Below the pieces are notes generated by a model. It ran no database searches and was not told where the DNA came from. It worked only from the letters and a program-made list of their open reading frames with translations. The position numbers were made by a program, and so were the translations under genes. Positions 18,800-28,400 of a DNA stretch of 61,944 nucleotides are shown here, one piece after another (position 1 is the first letter of the stretch; each line of letters opens with the position of its first letter). Source of the DNA: Bacillus sp. FJAT-29790 (GTDB taxonomy: Bacteria > Bacillota > Bacilli > Bacillales > Cytobacillaceae); the NCBI RefSeq assembly GCF_019039215.1, contig NZ_JAHNZZ010000001.1, forward strand, positions 296,033-357,976, in the 5' to 3' direction.

Positions 18800-19255
18800 A
18801 TGGCAAATCAGGTAGAACCAAAATTGATTAAAGCGTTATATGATGAACTGCAGCATGAACGATTTGTTACATTGGCAACAATTGACCATGAATCAGGTGG
18901 TCCGAATGTAAGTGCAATATCATGGGTACTTGCAAAAAATGAGGAAACGATCTATTTCGCTGTTGATAATCGATCCCGAATTGTTCAAAACATAAATCAA
19001 AATAATAAAGTTGTTATTAATGTGATTGCAAACGAATCTACATACTCAATTGGCGGGGAAGCTACAGTAAAAGTAGAGAAAATGGATGGTGTTCCATTAA
19101 AGCTTGCCCTTATAGAAATTAGCATTAAAGAAGTAAGGGACGTTATGTTCTATGGTTCGAAAATAACTACTGAACCACAATACGACAAAACATACGATAA
19201 AGAAGCAGCTGCACGTTTAGATAAACAAGTTATGGATGCAATGAAAAAAGCTTAG
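18800..19255 (+). CDS. Pyridoxamine 5'-phosphate oxidase-like flavin fold protein
   Basis: A 151-residue protein with the split beta-barrel FMN-binding fold: ERFVTLATIDHESGGPNVSA, IYFAVDNRSRIVQNI and KVVINVIANE are the characteristic strands. It resembles the general-stress and PNPOx-like families rather than true PdxH, so substrate is unknown. ATG 18800 (MANQVEP) has AAAGGAGTG at good spacing; an upstream in-frame GTG overlaps that site. It is an extra gene relative to the B. subtilis ylaI-ylaJ interval. Confidence 0.75.
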   Translation: MANQVEPKLIKALYDELQHERFVTLATIDHESGGPNVSAISWVLAKNEETIYFAVDNRSRIVQNINQNNKVVINVIANESTYSIGGEATVKVEKMDGVPLKLALIEISIKEVRDVMFYGSKITTEPQYDKTYDKEAAARLDKQVMDAMKKA

Positions 19256-19276
19256 TCTCCGGACTAAGCTTTTTAT
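19244..19276 (+). terminator. Terminator overlapping the stop of the PNPOx-like gene
   Basis: AAAAGCTTAGTC/GACTAAGCTTTT perfect stem, 3-nt loop, T-tract. Confidence 0.88.
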
Positions 19277-19344
19277 TGGCTAGTAGGAAAGTATAACTTT
19301 TATTGCGGGTAAAAGTAATTACTTCATGAAAGAAGCATTCTTTG

Positions 19345-19944
19345 TTATTGACCCCTATCCTTTTGAAAGTTTGACTGTTTATCTTGCTGGTTTTCTAATT
19401 CCCGATCCTCTTTGCTATTCAATTGCTTTTTAGGTTCTTGTGGAGCATTGTTATGTTTTGGTTCAATGATGTCTGCGGGAACTTCAGGCATAAGCCGGCC
19501 AGCGATATCAGCAAGCTCATTCATTATCCCTTGGATTGGTTTTCCGTTTCGGATATCATCTGAAATTTCTCTTAAACGTGCATTCATATCAGGATCTGCT
19601 ATCACAATTGCCCTTGCCCCATATGGATCTTTTCTTAAGCTTTCGGCAACAGAATATTTAAGGGATCCTACTTCTGATCTATCCAGGTTTTTATTTACAT
19701 CAATTCCGACAATCGCATATCTCCCTAAAACGACTGCGGTTGCATCATTGATACCAGGAATACTCGATGCTAAGCTTACGAGGTGTCTCGAGACTTCTTG
19801 TCCGGTTATCCTGTCAGTCTGCTGGATCGCACTATTTTTGACATGGACTAAATTTCGATTTTGACTTTCTTGCACTTGCTTGTTATTTACTCCGCAACCA
19901 GTTAATACAACTGCTCCAATAAGCATAAAAAGCCACTTTTTCAC
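19345..19944 (-). CDS. ylaJ: YhcN/YlaJ family sporulation lipoprotein
   Basis: A 199-residue lipoprotein with lipobox VLTGC (Cys about 17) and the conserved YhcN/YlaJ domain (about 40-150): ATAVVLGRYAIVGIDVN followed by ARAIVIADPDMNARL. Members are spore-coat or forespore-membrane lipoproteins affecting germination. The C-terminal tail is Gln/Lys/Asn-rich and likely disordered. GTG start, with GGGGGCGG upstream. It is divergent from ylaK. Confidence 0.85.
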   Translation of the reverse strand: MKKWLFMLIGAVVLTGCGVNNKQVQESQNRNLVHVKNSAIQQTDRITGQEVSRHLVSLASSIPGINDATAVVLGRYAIVGIDVNKNLDRSEVGSLKYSVAESLRKDPYGARAIVIADPDMNARLREISDDIRNGKPIQGIMNELADIAGRLMPEVPADIIEPKHNNAPQEPKKQLNSKEDRELENQQDKQSNFQKDRGQ

Positions 19945-20097
19945 GTTATGAGCCGCCCCCTTAGGATTCTTTATCGTTATTGTGTAAAATTTCTTCTATC
20001 TTTATTCGGAAAAACATATATTTAAGCAAAAGTGCTATTCGTTCCACTGTTGGCAAAAGGCATTTATTATGACCCAAGAGGAGCAGGAGGCATCGGA

Positions 20098-21426
20098 TTG
20101 AGTAGAATATATGTGTTAGATACCAACGTCTTGTTACAAGACCCAAATTCGATTTTCTCATTTGAAGAAAATGAAGTGGTTATTCCAGCCGTCGTATTAG
20201 AAGAGGTTGATTCAAAGAAAAGGTATATGGACGAGATAGGCAGGAATGCAAGACAAGTATCGAGACTGATCGACAGCCTAAGGGAGACAGGCAAACTGCA
20301 TGAAAAAATCCCGCTGGAAAATGGCGGAAGTTTGCGAATCGAATTAAATCATCGATCCTTCCAACAATTACAGGATATATTTGTAGAAAAAACAAATGAC
20401 AACCGAATTCTTGCCGTAGCCAAAAACCTTTCGCTGGAAGAAGATACGAAAGAAAATGGACGAACCGTCATCTTAGTAAGCAAAGATGCGCTTGTTAGGG
20501 TAAAAGCTGATGCAATCGGTTTGCTTAGTGAAGATTTCCTAAGTGATCGTGTCATTGAAAACGATCACTTATATACAGGGTTTTTGGAAGTTTTTATTGG
20601 GTTAGATTTATTAAATCGTTTTTATGAAAAGGGGGAACTGCCCCTTAAAGATGTCGCAAATCACCACTTCTATCCAAATCAATTCCTTGTGATGAAAGAT
20701 GCTTTAGGATCTTCTTCTTCCGCAATTGGAGTTGTTGAAAAAACGGGGAAAAAGGTAAAGAAACTCACTTTTGCTTACGAACATATTTGGGGAATCAAGC
20801 CTCGTAATGTTCAACAAACAATTGCATTGGAGCTTTTATTGAGAAAGGATTTGCCTTTAGTAACATTAACAGGAAAAGCAGGTACGGGAAAAACCCTTAT
20901 TGCGTTGGCATCTGGTTTAATGCAAACAGAGGATTTTGGATATTATAAAAAACTGCTTGTTGCTCGCCCGATCGTTCCTGTTGGAAAGGATCTCGGCTTT
21001 CTTCCAGGTGAAAAGGAAGAAAAGTTAAGGCCATGGATGCAGCCTATTTTTGATAACTTAGAGTATTTATTTAATGCGAAAAAGCCAGGGGAATTGGATG
21101 CGATATTAGCAGGGATGGGCTCAATTGAGGTCGAAGCCTTAACCTATATTCGGGGCAGGAGCATACCGGATCAATTTATTATCATTGATGAAGCCCAGAA
21201 TTTGACGAAGCATGAAGTGAAAACAATCCTTACCCGAGTAGGAGAGGGGAGTAAAATTGTCTTAATGGGAGATCCGGATCAAATTGACCATCCATATTTG
21301 GATGCCTATAATAATGGGCTGACATATGTGGTAGAGCGTTTTAAGGATCAAACAATTTCCGGCCATGTAAAGCTTGTAAAAGGAGAAAGATCAGGGCTTG
21401 CCCAATTGGCAGCTGACCTTTTATAG
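20098..21426 (+). CDS. ylaK: PIN-PhoH protein YlaK (PhoH2-type)
   Basis: A 442-residue fusion of an N-terminal PIN nuclease domain (starting IYVLDTNVLLQD, the first acidic residue of the PIN site) and a C-terminal PhoH ATPase domain with Walker A GKAGTGKTL (about residue 262) and Walker B FIIIDEAQNL (about 361). Such PhoH2 proteins act as ATP-dependent RNA helicase/ribonucleases. I chose TTG 20098 because AGCAGGAGG precedes it at ideal spacing and the PIN strand starts right there; the longer frame has no ribosome site. Confidence 0.88.
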   Translation: MSRIYVLDTNVLLQDPNSIFSFEENEVVIPAVVLEEVDSKKRYMDEIGRNARQVSRLIDSLRETGKLHEKIPLENGGSLRIELNHRSFQQLQDIFVEKTNDNRILAVAKNLSLEEDTKENGRTVILVSKDALVRVKADAIGLLSEDFLSDRVIENDHLYTGFLEVFIGLDLLNRFYEKGELPLKDVANHHFYPNQFLVMKDALGSSSSAIGVVEKTGKKVKKLTFAYEHIWGIKPRNVQQTIALELLLRKDLPLVTLTGKAGTGKTLIALASGLMQTEDFGYYKKLLVARPIVPVGKDLGFLPGEKEEKLRPWMQPIFDNLEYLFNAKKPGELDAILAGMGSIEVEALTYIRGRSIPDQFIIIDEAQNLTKHEVKTILTRVGEGSKIVLMGDPDQIDHPYLDAYNNGLTYVVERFKDQTISGHVKLVKGERSGLAQLAADLL

Positions 21427-21474
21427 CAGACATGAAAATGCACTCCATCCAAATTACCCATTTTTTTGCGGCAA

Positions 21475-21500
21475 AAGGGCGATAAAAACATCGCCCTTAT
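21475..21500. terminator. Bidirectional terminator, ylaK/ylaL
   Basis: AAGGGCGAT/ATCGCCCTT perfect stem with AAAAAC loop between convergent genes. Confidence 0.82.
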
Positions 21501-21505
21501 TCGGT

Positions 21506-22003
21506 TTAATCCACTTTAAAAGCCTTCACTTTTTTGATCGGGGTTTCTTTATTCCGTCCATCACCAAAATAAACATAAACCGGGCCATCCTCAATTAATG
21601 GTTTCCCGTTTTTTGAGAATCCTAAAATTAATTCTTCAGCTTCTTTGAGGGGCACACGCATCTCGCCTTCTTCGCAGACAATTATAAGTGTGCTCGCATT
21701 TTTTTCTGGTTCTGCATTTTGAAGAAAAGGTTTAAAAGGAATTCCAAAAGTTCCTGTCAGCACTTTTTCCTTTTCGTATTTTTTTTCTGTTTTCAGTGTT
21801 GGAGGATATATAGCTCCCTCCATAATTTCCCGATCCCAGTGTTTTGATATGGTTTTTGTGTATTCTTCCAGTTCATCTTTTTTTTGTTGTGCTGAATCGA
21901 AATACGAATTTAAATCAATGCGCCGGTCATCGAAAATCCAAACTCCAGGATCAAGCGTAATCGAATATTTAACTTTGCCGCTAAACGAAATAATATTATC
22001 CAT
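21506..22003 (-). CDS. ylaL: YlaL family protein
   Basis: A 165-residue soluble protein (MDNIISFSGKVKYSITLDPGV...) between ylaK and glutaminase, as YlaL is in B. subtilis. It appears mainly beta with a central helical insertion. Database entries for YlaL sometimes say peptidyl-prolyl isomerase, but I see no catalytic motif supporting this. ATG lies after AAGGAGGATTATA. The family C repeat lies directly upstream. Confidence 0.75.
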   Translation of the reverse strand: MDNIISFSGKVKYSITLDPGVWIFDDRRIDLNSYFDSAQQKKDELEEYTKTISKHWDREIMEGAIYPPTLKTEKKYEKEKVLTGTFGIPFKPFLQNAEPEKNASTLIIVCEEGEMRVPLKEAEELILGFSKNGKPLIEDGPVYVYFGDGRNKETPIKKVKAFKVD

Positions 22004-22034
22004 TATAATCCTCCTTATAAGGCCCGAAAAATGT

Positions 22035-22245
22035 TTTATCGCAGATTAACGGGAGTAAGTCCCCACTTTGAGACTTAGAAGAAACGAATAAGGAAAGGTG
22101 GGGAACAAACTGCCCGAAAAGGCCCGTCGACGGACAGGATGTCCTAGTCAGGCGAAAGCCACAGGACGTGGCATTCTGAGCGTGATTGGTGAATCTTCTA
22201 TCAGTGGGGAATGAGAACCCCCGACTGATAGAAGATTCACCTTAT
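22035..22245 (+). repeat. Family C structured repeat, copy C1
   Basis: It starts TTTATCGCAGATTAACGGG and ends in a hairpin-rich tail. Features shared with C2 (51211): the start block, CTGCCCG(T/A)AAAGGCCCG, CACAGGACGTGG-type inverted repeats, and a terminal ATCAGTGGGG...CCCC(G)ACTGAT stem followed by GAAG-TTCAC. It also has CCCCAC/GTGGGG internal pairing. About 210 nt, no ORF. It occupies the ylaL-glsA spacer. Confidence 0.82.
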
Positions 22246-22388
22246 TTACATTGGTAAGTATACAGATTAATATTAGAATTGTCATATTTTTTCCGAAATG
22301 CTAAAGTGGAAATTCAGTACATACAGATTATTCCTGCGATGTATGCAATTGCTAACATTCGTGCTTATTGAAAAAGGAGGAGAAGTTT

Positions 22389-23318
22389 TTGAAATGCAAC
22401 TCAAATGAAGATTTACAGCAAATTGTAAATGAGGTCCGTTTCCTTGCAAAGGAAGGTAATGTTGCGGATTATATTCCGGCATTAGCAAAGAAAAATAAGA
22501 GTGACCTTGCAGTCGCTATTTTTGATATAAATCAAACCTGTTTATATGCAGGGGATTACACAAAGAAATTTACGCTGCAAAGTATCTCAAAGGTATTGAT
22601 CCTGGCCTTGGCACTTCAGGATAGAGGGGTTGACTATGTTTTCGGAAAAGTGGGTATGGAGCCGACAGGGGATCCTTTTAACTCGATCTCAAAGCTCGAA
22701 ACTTCCATTCCTTCTAAGCCGCTAAACCCAATGATTAATGCAGGTGCACTTGCTGTAACGAATATGATTCAAGGGGAAAACCTTGCTGAAAAGTGGGAGC
22801 GCATCATGAGCTTTGTTCAAATGCTTGCCAATGACAAGGAAATAAACTTTGACGAGGAAGTCGCACAATCGGAACTAGAAACAGCGATGCTTAATAGGGC
22901 GCTTTGTTATTTTATGAAACAGCATAATGTGATCGAAGGAGATATTGAGGAATTAATGCAGCTATATACCCGGCAATGTGCAATCGAAATGAATTGCTTT
23001 GATTTAGCTAGGATAGGAGCTGTATTCGCATTAAACGGATTAGACCCTAAAACAGGAGAAAGGCTCATTCCTTCTCATATCGCCCGGATTTGTAAAACCT
23101 TTATGGTCACTTGTGGAATGTATAATGCATCCGGAGAATTTGCCATTAAAGTTGGGATTCCAGCGAAAAGCGGTGTTTCAGGAGGAATTCTTGGCGTCGT
23201 ACCTGAAAAATATGGTATTGGCATATTTGGTCCGTCACTAGACAGCAAGGGGAACAGTATTGCTGGTCAAAAGTTGCTTGAGATAATAGCTGCCAAATAT
23301 GATTTTAGTATTTTTTAA
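22389..23318 (+). CDS. glsA: Glutaminase A
   Basis: This serine-dependent beta-lactamase-fold glutaminase hydrolyses glutamine to glutamate and ammonia. The SxxK catalytic motif is in LQSISKVL (about residue 67), and NPMINAGAL and [14 protein letters not shown] are also present. With the TTG at 22389 (8 nt after AAGGAGGAG) the protein has 309 residues, the same as B. subtilis YlaM/GlsA2; the longer frame starts inside the ribosome site. Its TAA stop lies within the target duplication of MITE B5. Confidence 0.92.
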   Translation: MKCNSNEDLQQIVNEVRFLAKEGNVADYIPALAKKNKSDLAVAIFDINQTCLYAGDYTKKFTLQSISKVLILALALQDRGVDYVFGKVGMEPTGDPFNSISKLETSIPSKPLNPMINAGALAVTNMIQGENLAEKWERIMSFVQMLANDKEINFDEEVAQSELETAMLNRALCYFMKQHNVIEGDIEELMQLYTRQCAIEMNCFDLARIGAVFALNGLDPKTGERLIPSHIARICKTFMVTCGMYNASGEFAIKVGIPAKSGVSGGILGVVPEKYGIGIFGPSLDSKGNSIAGQKLLEIIAAKYDFSIF

Positions 23319-23432
23319 GGCTGTTTTCTAAATGATTGTTGTTTTTAAATAGGTTTTGTATGAAGTTGATTGGAGCGGAAATCAACTAAACCTCTTTTTG
23401 GATAAGCAGCAACAAAGTTTACGAAAACAGCC
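23319..23432 (+). mobile_element. MITE family B, copy B5 (short, core deleted)
   Basis: Complete terminal repeats (GGCTGTTTTCTAAATG and ...GTTTACGAAAACAGCC) flank GTTGATT-GGAGCGGA-AATCAAC. Flanking 8-mers TTTTTTAA and TTTATTAA differ at one base. The insertion lies directly on the glsA stop codon. The core was lost between AGCGGA repeats. Confidence 0.86.
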
Positions 23433-23532
23433 TTTATTAATGTTTCTTATTCCCTCATAAAACTTGCTTTTTTCTTTACTTAAGTATAAAATTTATAGAT
23501 AGATAATCGCTCGGAAACGGGGGGATTGAAAA

Positions 23533-23814
23533 TTGGCTTCTGAAACGATCTTAGATCACATGGAAAAAGCAAATGCTTTATTAAAGGCTGATGCTGCTAA
23601 AATACTGAAATTAATTAAAGTGCAGATGGACAATCTTACCATGCCTCAATGTCCTCTTTATGAAGAGGTGCTTGATACGCAAATGTTCGGATTGTCTCGT
23701 GAAATAGATTTTGCAGTCCGCCTCGGTTTAATCGAAGGAACGGAAGGGAAGGCTATTTTAGCTGAATTAGAAAGAGAGCTTTCCATTTTGCACGAAGCGT
23801 CGGTAAGAAAATAA
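23533..23814 (+). CDS. ylaN: YlaN, Fur-interacting protein
   Basis: A 93-residue all-helical cytosolic protein with the strongly conserved core [19 protein letters not shown] and [15 protein letters not shown]. YlaN homologues have recently been described (S. aureus) as iron-responsive binders of the regulator Fur that relieve repression. This annotation transfers that knowledge by family membership. The TTG start has GGGGGGATTGAAAA upstream. Position glsA-ylaN-ftsW matches B. subtilis. Confidence 0.92.
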   Translation: MASETILDHMEKANALLKADAAKILKLIKVQMDNLTMPQCPLYEEVLDTQMFGLSREIDFAVRLGLIEGTEGKAILAELERELSILHEASVRK

Positions 23815-23821
23815 AGAAATG

Positions 23822-23863
23822 AAAACTCAAACATTCTAAATTAGATTGTTTGAGTTTTTTTTT
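23822..23863 (+). terminator. Terminator of ylaN
   Basis: AAAACTCAAACA/TGTTTGAGTTTT stem, 13-nt loop, long T-tract. Confidence 0.9.
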
Positions 23864-23897
23864 AAAAGAGTAGTGAACTTCTTTTGCTGAGGAGAAG

Positions 23898-23928
23898 ACA
23901 ACTTAATTGTGTGTCATAATTAAGTTGT
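23898..23928. promoter_or_regulatory. Perfect 11-bp inverted repeat upstream of ftsW
   Basis: ACAACTTAATT (23898-23908) pairs with AATTAAGTTGT (23918-23928) over a 9-nt loop, without a T-tract. It could be an operator or a hairpin in the ftsW leader. Confidence 0.35.
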
Positions 23929-24060
23929 TTAGTGTAACATAATTCTGGATTACATCTAAATAGTATGTTACATTTATAAAAATCTTTCTTTTCTTCCGTG
24001 CAGGATATTTTAGCGCTTTAGTCGAATAAATAAAAACGTAGAAGATAAGGGAAGATTCTA

Positions 24061-25269
24061 ATGTTAAAAAAAATACTAAAATCATATGATTATTCTTTAA
24101 TTATTGCTGTTGTCCTTTTAGCTGTTTTTGGCTTGGTTATGATTTACAGTGCAAGTATGGTAACCGCTGTACAATGGTATAAGGTTGAAAGTGACCATTT
24201 TTACATTAAACAAAAAACTCATCTAGTAAAGTCTGCTATCGCTTTTTTCTTCATGGCATTTTTTCCCTATAAGGCTATGAAGAGTAATAAAGTTCTTGTT
24301 CCGATGGTGTGCCTGTCACTATTGGGATTATTTGCCCTTTTTATTTTTGGCCATGTGGCAGGGAATGCACAAAGCTGGATAAAAGTGGGTGGGGGGAGTG
24401 TGCAGCCTTCCGAATTCGTTAAACTTAGTGTGATTATTTATTTATCTGCGGTCTATGCGAAGAAACAGCCATACATTAACGAATTTAATAAAGGGGTTAT
24501 GCCTCCGCTTGTTTACTTGTTCCTTGCATGCTTTCTTATTTTTATTGAGCCGGACTTTGGAACAGCAGCGATTATTTTTTTGATTGCCGCAACAATCGTT
24601 GTTTGTTCGGGAATGAACTTGAAAAATATTTTTAGGCTTGGGATGATTGGTCTTCTTGTTGCGATTCCATTTACTCTTTTGATGTGGAATAAATTATTCT
24701 CCCCGGTTCGACTAGCGAGGGTAGAAGCATTTATAAACCCTTTTTCTTCAGAGTTGGATATTGGCTACCAGCTTGTTAATTCCTATCTCGCGATTGGTTC
24801 GGGAGGAATAAAAGGGTTAGGGATCGGTCAAAGTGTTCAGAAACTGGGATACTTACCTGAAGCACATACAGATTTTATTATGGCTGTTATTGCGGAGGAA
24901 CTGGGGACATTTGGTGTTTGCTTCGTACTATTTACACTTGCATATATCGTGCTAAGAGGGTATTATATCGCATTAAGATGCAAAGATCCGTTTGGAAGCC
25001 TGTTAGCGATCGGAGTATCCAGCATGATTGGAATCCAGTCCTTTATTAATCTAGCAGGAATATCAGGAGTGATCCCATTGACTGGCGTACCACTTCCTTT
25101 CGTAAGCTACGGCGGATCATCGCTTTTGCAATTATCACTAGCGATGGGGATTTTAGTAAATGTGTCTATGTTCGTTAATTACGAACAAAAATATAAACAT
25201 AAAGAAGGAAAAAAACAGCCTGATCCCGTGCAAGAACCTTCAGGAAATGTATACTACTATCGTAAATAA
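24061..25269 (+). CDS. ftsW: SEDS family peptidoglycan glycosyltransferase FtsW
   Basis: A polytopic membrane protein (402 residues, about ten helices) that polymerises lipid II at the division septum together with a class B penicillin-binding protein. Typical SEDS signatures: MIYSAS in the first helix, SWIKVGGGSVQPSEFVK, PDFGTA, and GVPLPFVSYGGSS near the C-terminus. The start ATG 24061 follows AAGGGAAG. Between ylaN and pycA as in B. subtilis. Confidence 0.95.
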   Translation: MLKKILKSYDYSLIIAVVLLAVFGLVMIYSASMVTAVQWYKVESDHFYIKQKTHLVKSAIAFFFMAFFPYKAMKSNKVLVPMVCLSLLGLFALFIFGHVAGNAQSWIKVGGGSVQPSEFVKLSVIIYLSAVYAKKQPYINEFNKGVMPPLVYLFLACFLIFIEPDFGTAAIIFLIAATIVVCSGMNLKNIFRLGMIGLLVAIPFTLLMWNKLFSPVRLARVEAFINPFSSELDIGYQLVNSYLAIGSGGIKGLGIGQSVQKLGYLPEAHTDFIMAVIAEELGTFGVCFVLFTLAYIVLRGYYIALRCKDPFGSLLAIGVSSMIGIQSFINLAGISGVIPLTGVPLPFVSYGGSSLLQLSLAMGILVNVSMFVNYEQKYKHKEGKKQPDPVQEPSGNVYYYRK

Positions 25270-25296
25270 ACGCAGAGTATCACTCTGTGTTTGTTA
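25268..25296 (+). terminator. Probable terminator of ftsW
   Basis: AAACGCAGAGT/ACTCTGTGTTT stem with 3-nt loop; short T-rich tail. Confidence 0.6.
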
Positions 25297-25432
25297 TAAA
25301 AATTAGGGGAGTTCTCTCCCCGTTAATTCATCATCCAGAAATGCGGAAATTGGACTTATAGAACCATTCCATCATTGTCTGGCTAATCGGGTTATCCGAG
25401 AATAAAAAAATAAAAAAGACGGGGTGTTATTC

Positions 25433-28400
25433 TTGAGTCGACGCATTAACAAAGTGTTAGTAGCAAACAGAGGCGAGATTGCCATCAGAGTATTTCGCGC
25501 TTGTACGGAACTGAATATTCGAACAGTTGCTATTTACTCGAAAGAAGATTCTGGTTCTTTTCACAGGTATAAAGCGGATGAAGCCTATTTAACGGGCGAA
25601 GGAAAAAAACCGATCGATGCCTATTTAGATATCGAGGGTATTATAGAAATTGCCAAAAGCAGTGATGTCGATGCCATCCATCCGGGCTATGGATTTTTAG
25701 CAGAAAATATTCATTTTGCGAGACGCTGTGAAGAAGAAGGGATCATATTTATTGGACCTGAATCCCGGCATTTAGATATGTTTGGTGATAAAGTTAAAGC
25801 AAGAACTCAGGCGCAACTGGCTAATATTCCTGTTATTCCAGGAAGCGACGGTCCAATTACAGGCTTGGAAGATGTAATAGCCTTTGGAAAAAGTCATGGC
25901 TTCCCAATCATTATTAAAGCTTCACTTGGCGGCGGCGGCAGAGGAATGAGAATCGTCAATAATCTTGATGAAGTAAAGGAATCATATGATAGAGCAAGAT
26001 CAGAAGCGAAAGCAGCTTTTGGAAGTGATGAAGTATATGTAGAGAAGTTTATCCAGAAACCTAAGCATATAGAGGTTCAAATTATCGGTGATAAACATGG
26101 AAATATCATTCATCTCTTTGACCGGGACTGTTCAGTTCAGCGCCGTCATCAAAAAGTAGTCGAAGTGGCACCAAGCGTCTCGTTAACAGAAAGACAGAGA
26201 CAGGAAATTTGTGAGGCTGCTGTAAGACTGATGAAAAATGTAGACTACTTAAATGCGGGGACTGTTGAATTTTTAGTTTCAGGTGAAGAGTTTTATTTCA
26301 TTGAAGTAAATCCGCGCATTCAAGTTGAACATACAATAACCGAGATGATTACGGGTATTGATATTGTTCAAACGCAAATTCAAGTTGCAGAAGGACATCC
26401 TTTGCACGGTGATAAAGTTGGGATTCCATCTCAGGAAAATATCCATATTAACGGGTATGCGATTCAATCCCGTGTCACGACTGAAGATCCTTTGAATAAC
26501 TTCATGCCAGATACAGGGAAAATTATGGCTTATCGTTCAGGCGGCGGTTTTGGTGTTCGTCTTGACGCCGGAAATGGCTTCCAAGGAGCTGTGATTACGC
26601 CATATTATGATTCACTACTTGTAAAATTATCGACACAGGCGATGACATTTGAACAAGCGGCTGCAAAAATGGTTCGGAATCTTCAAGAGTTTCGAATTAG
26701 AGGAATAAAAACGAATATTCCTTTTCTAGAAAATGTCGTGAAACATGAAAAGTTCATTAGCGGTGAATACGATACATCATTCATAGATCAAACACCTGAA
26801 CTCTTCTTATTTTCAAAACGGAAAGACCGTGGAACCAAAATGCTCACCTATATCGCCAATGTTACAGTAAACGGATTTCCTGGAGTTGAGAAGAAAAAAA
26901 GACCTGTTTTTGATGAGCCAAGGGCCCCGAAATTGAAATATAATCAGGAATATCAGAGTGGAACAAAGCAAATTCTTGATCAATATGGAGCTGATGGTCT
27001 TGTAAAATGGGTGAAAGACCAGAAAGAAGTATTGCTCACAGATACGACATTCCGTGATGCTCATCAATCGCTGCTGGCAACCCGCGTAAGAACAAATGAC
27101 ATTAAGCATATTGCTGAGCCAACTGCAAAACTGCTTCCTGAGATGTTCTCATTTGAAATGTGGGGTGGAGCAACATTTGATGTAGCCTACCGCTTTTTGA
27201 AAGAGGATCCATGGGAAAGATTACTTACCTTAAGAGAAAAAATGCCAAACGTGCTTTTCCAAATGCTTTTAAGGGCATCAAATGCAGTTGGTTATAAAAA
27301 CTATCCTGATAATGTGATTCGAGAATTTGTTGAAAAGTCTGCCCAAGCGGGAATTGATGTTTTCCGAATCTTCGATAGTTTAAACTGGGTTAAAGGGATG
27401 GAAGTTGCCATTGATGCTGTCCGTCAAACGGGTAAAATCGCTGAAGCAGCCATTTGCTATACAGGTGACATTTCCGATCCTGCCAAAACAAAGTATGATC
27501 TAAATTATTATAAAAATTTAGCAAAAGAACTTGAAAACCAAGGAGCTCATATTTTAGGGATTAAAGACATGGCTGGACTCCTTAAGCCACAAGCAGCGTA
27601 TCGATTAATTTCAGAGCTTAAAGAAACGATTGATATTCCGATCCACCTTCATACACATGATACGAGCGGAAATGGTATTTACACTTATGCAAAAGCGATT
27701 GAGGCAGGAGTGGATATCGTTGATGTAGCGTTAAGTTCAATGGCTGGTTTAACATCACAGCCAAGTGCCAATTCCCTTTACTATGCATTAGAGGGAACTG
27801 ACCGGAAACCGAATGTCAATATCCATGCACTAGAACAGTTATCTTATTATTGGGAAGATGTCCGAAAATACTACCAAGATTTCGAGAGCGGCATGATGTC
27901 CCCGCATTCAGAAGTTTATCAGCACGAAATGCCTGGCGGACAATATAGCAATCTTCAACAACAAGCAAAGGGAGTCGGACTCGGGGAAAAGTGGGATGAT
28001 GTAAAAGAGATGTATTCCCGGGTGAATCAAATGTTTGGGGATATCGTCAAGGTAACGCCGTCTTCAAAAGTCGTAGGTGACATGGCTCTATATATGGTGC
28101 AAAACCAATTAACCGAAGAAGATGTAATAAGCAAGGGGAACTCTCTTGATTTTCCGGATTCCGTAGTTGAACTTTTTGAAGGCTATCTCGGACAGCCATA
28201 TGGCGGATTTCCGAAAGAACTCCAAAAAGTCATTCTCAAAAATAAAGAACCAATCACTGTTCGTCCAGGTGAATTATTAGAAGATGTTGATTTTGAAGGG
28301 TTGAGTGAAAAGCTATTCAACGAACTTGGAAGACAAGTGACAAGCTTTGATAAACTTGCTTATGCCCTATACCCTAAAGTGTTTATGGATTATATAAAAA

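Noticed and set aside
22035..22245. Riboswitch for glsA in the family C repeat
   Set aside because: The other copy lies between the 3' ends of ylbL and ylbM, so it is not tied to a regulated leader.
25424..25432. Extended N-terminus of pyruvate carboxylase from GTG 25424
   Set aside because: This GTG is part of the GGGGTG ribosome site; the TTG at 25433 gives the length seen in B. subtilis.
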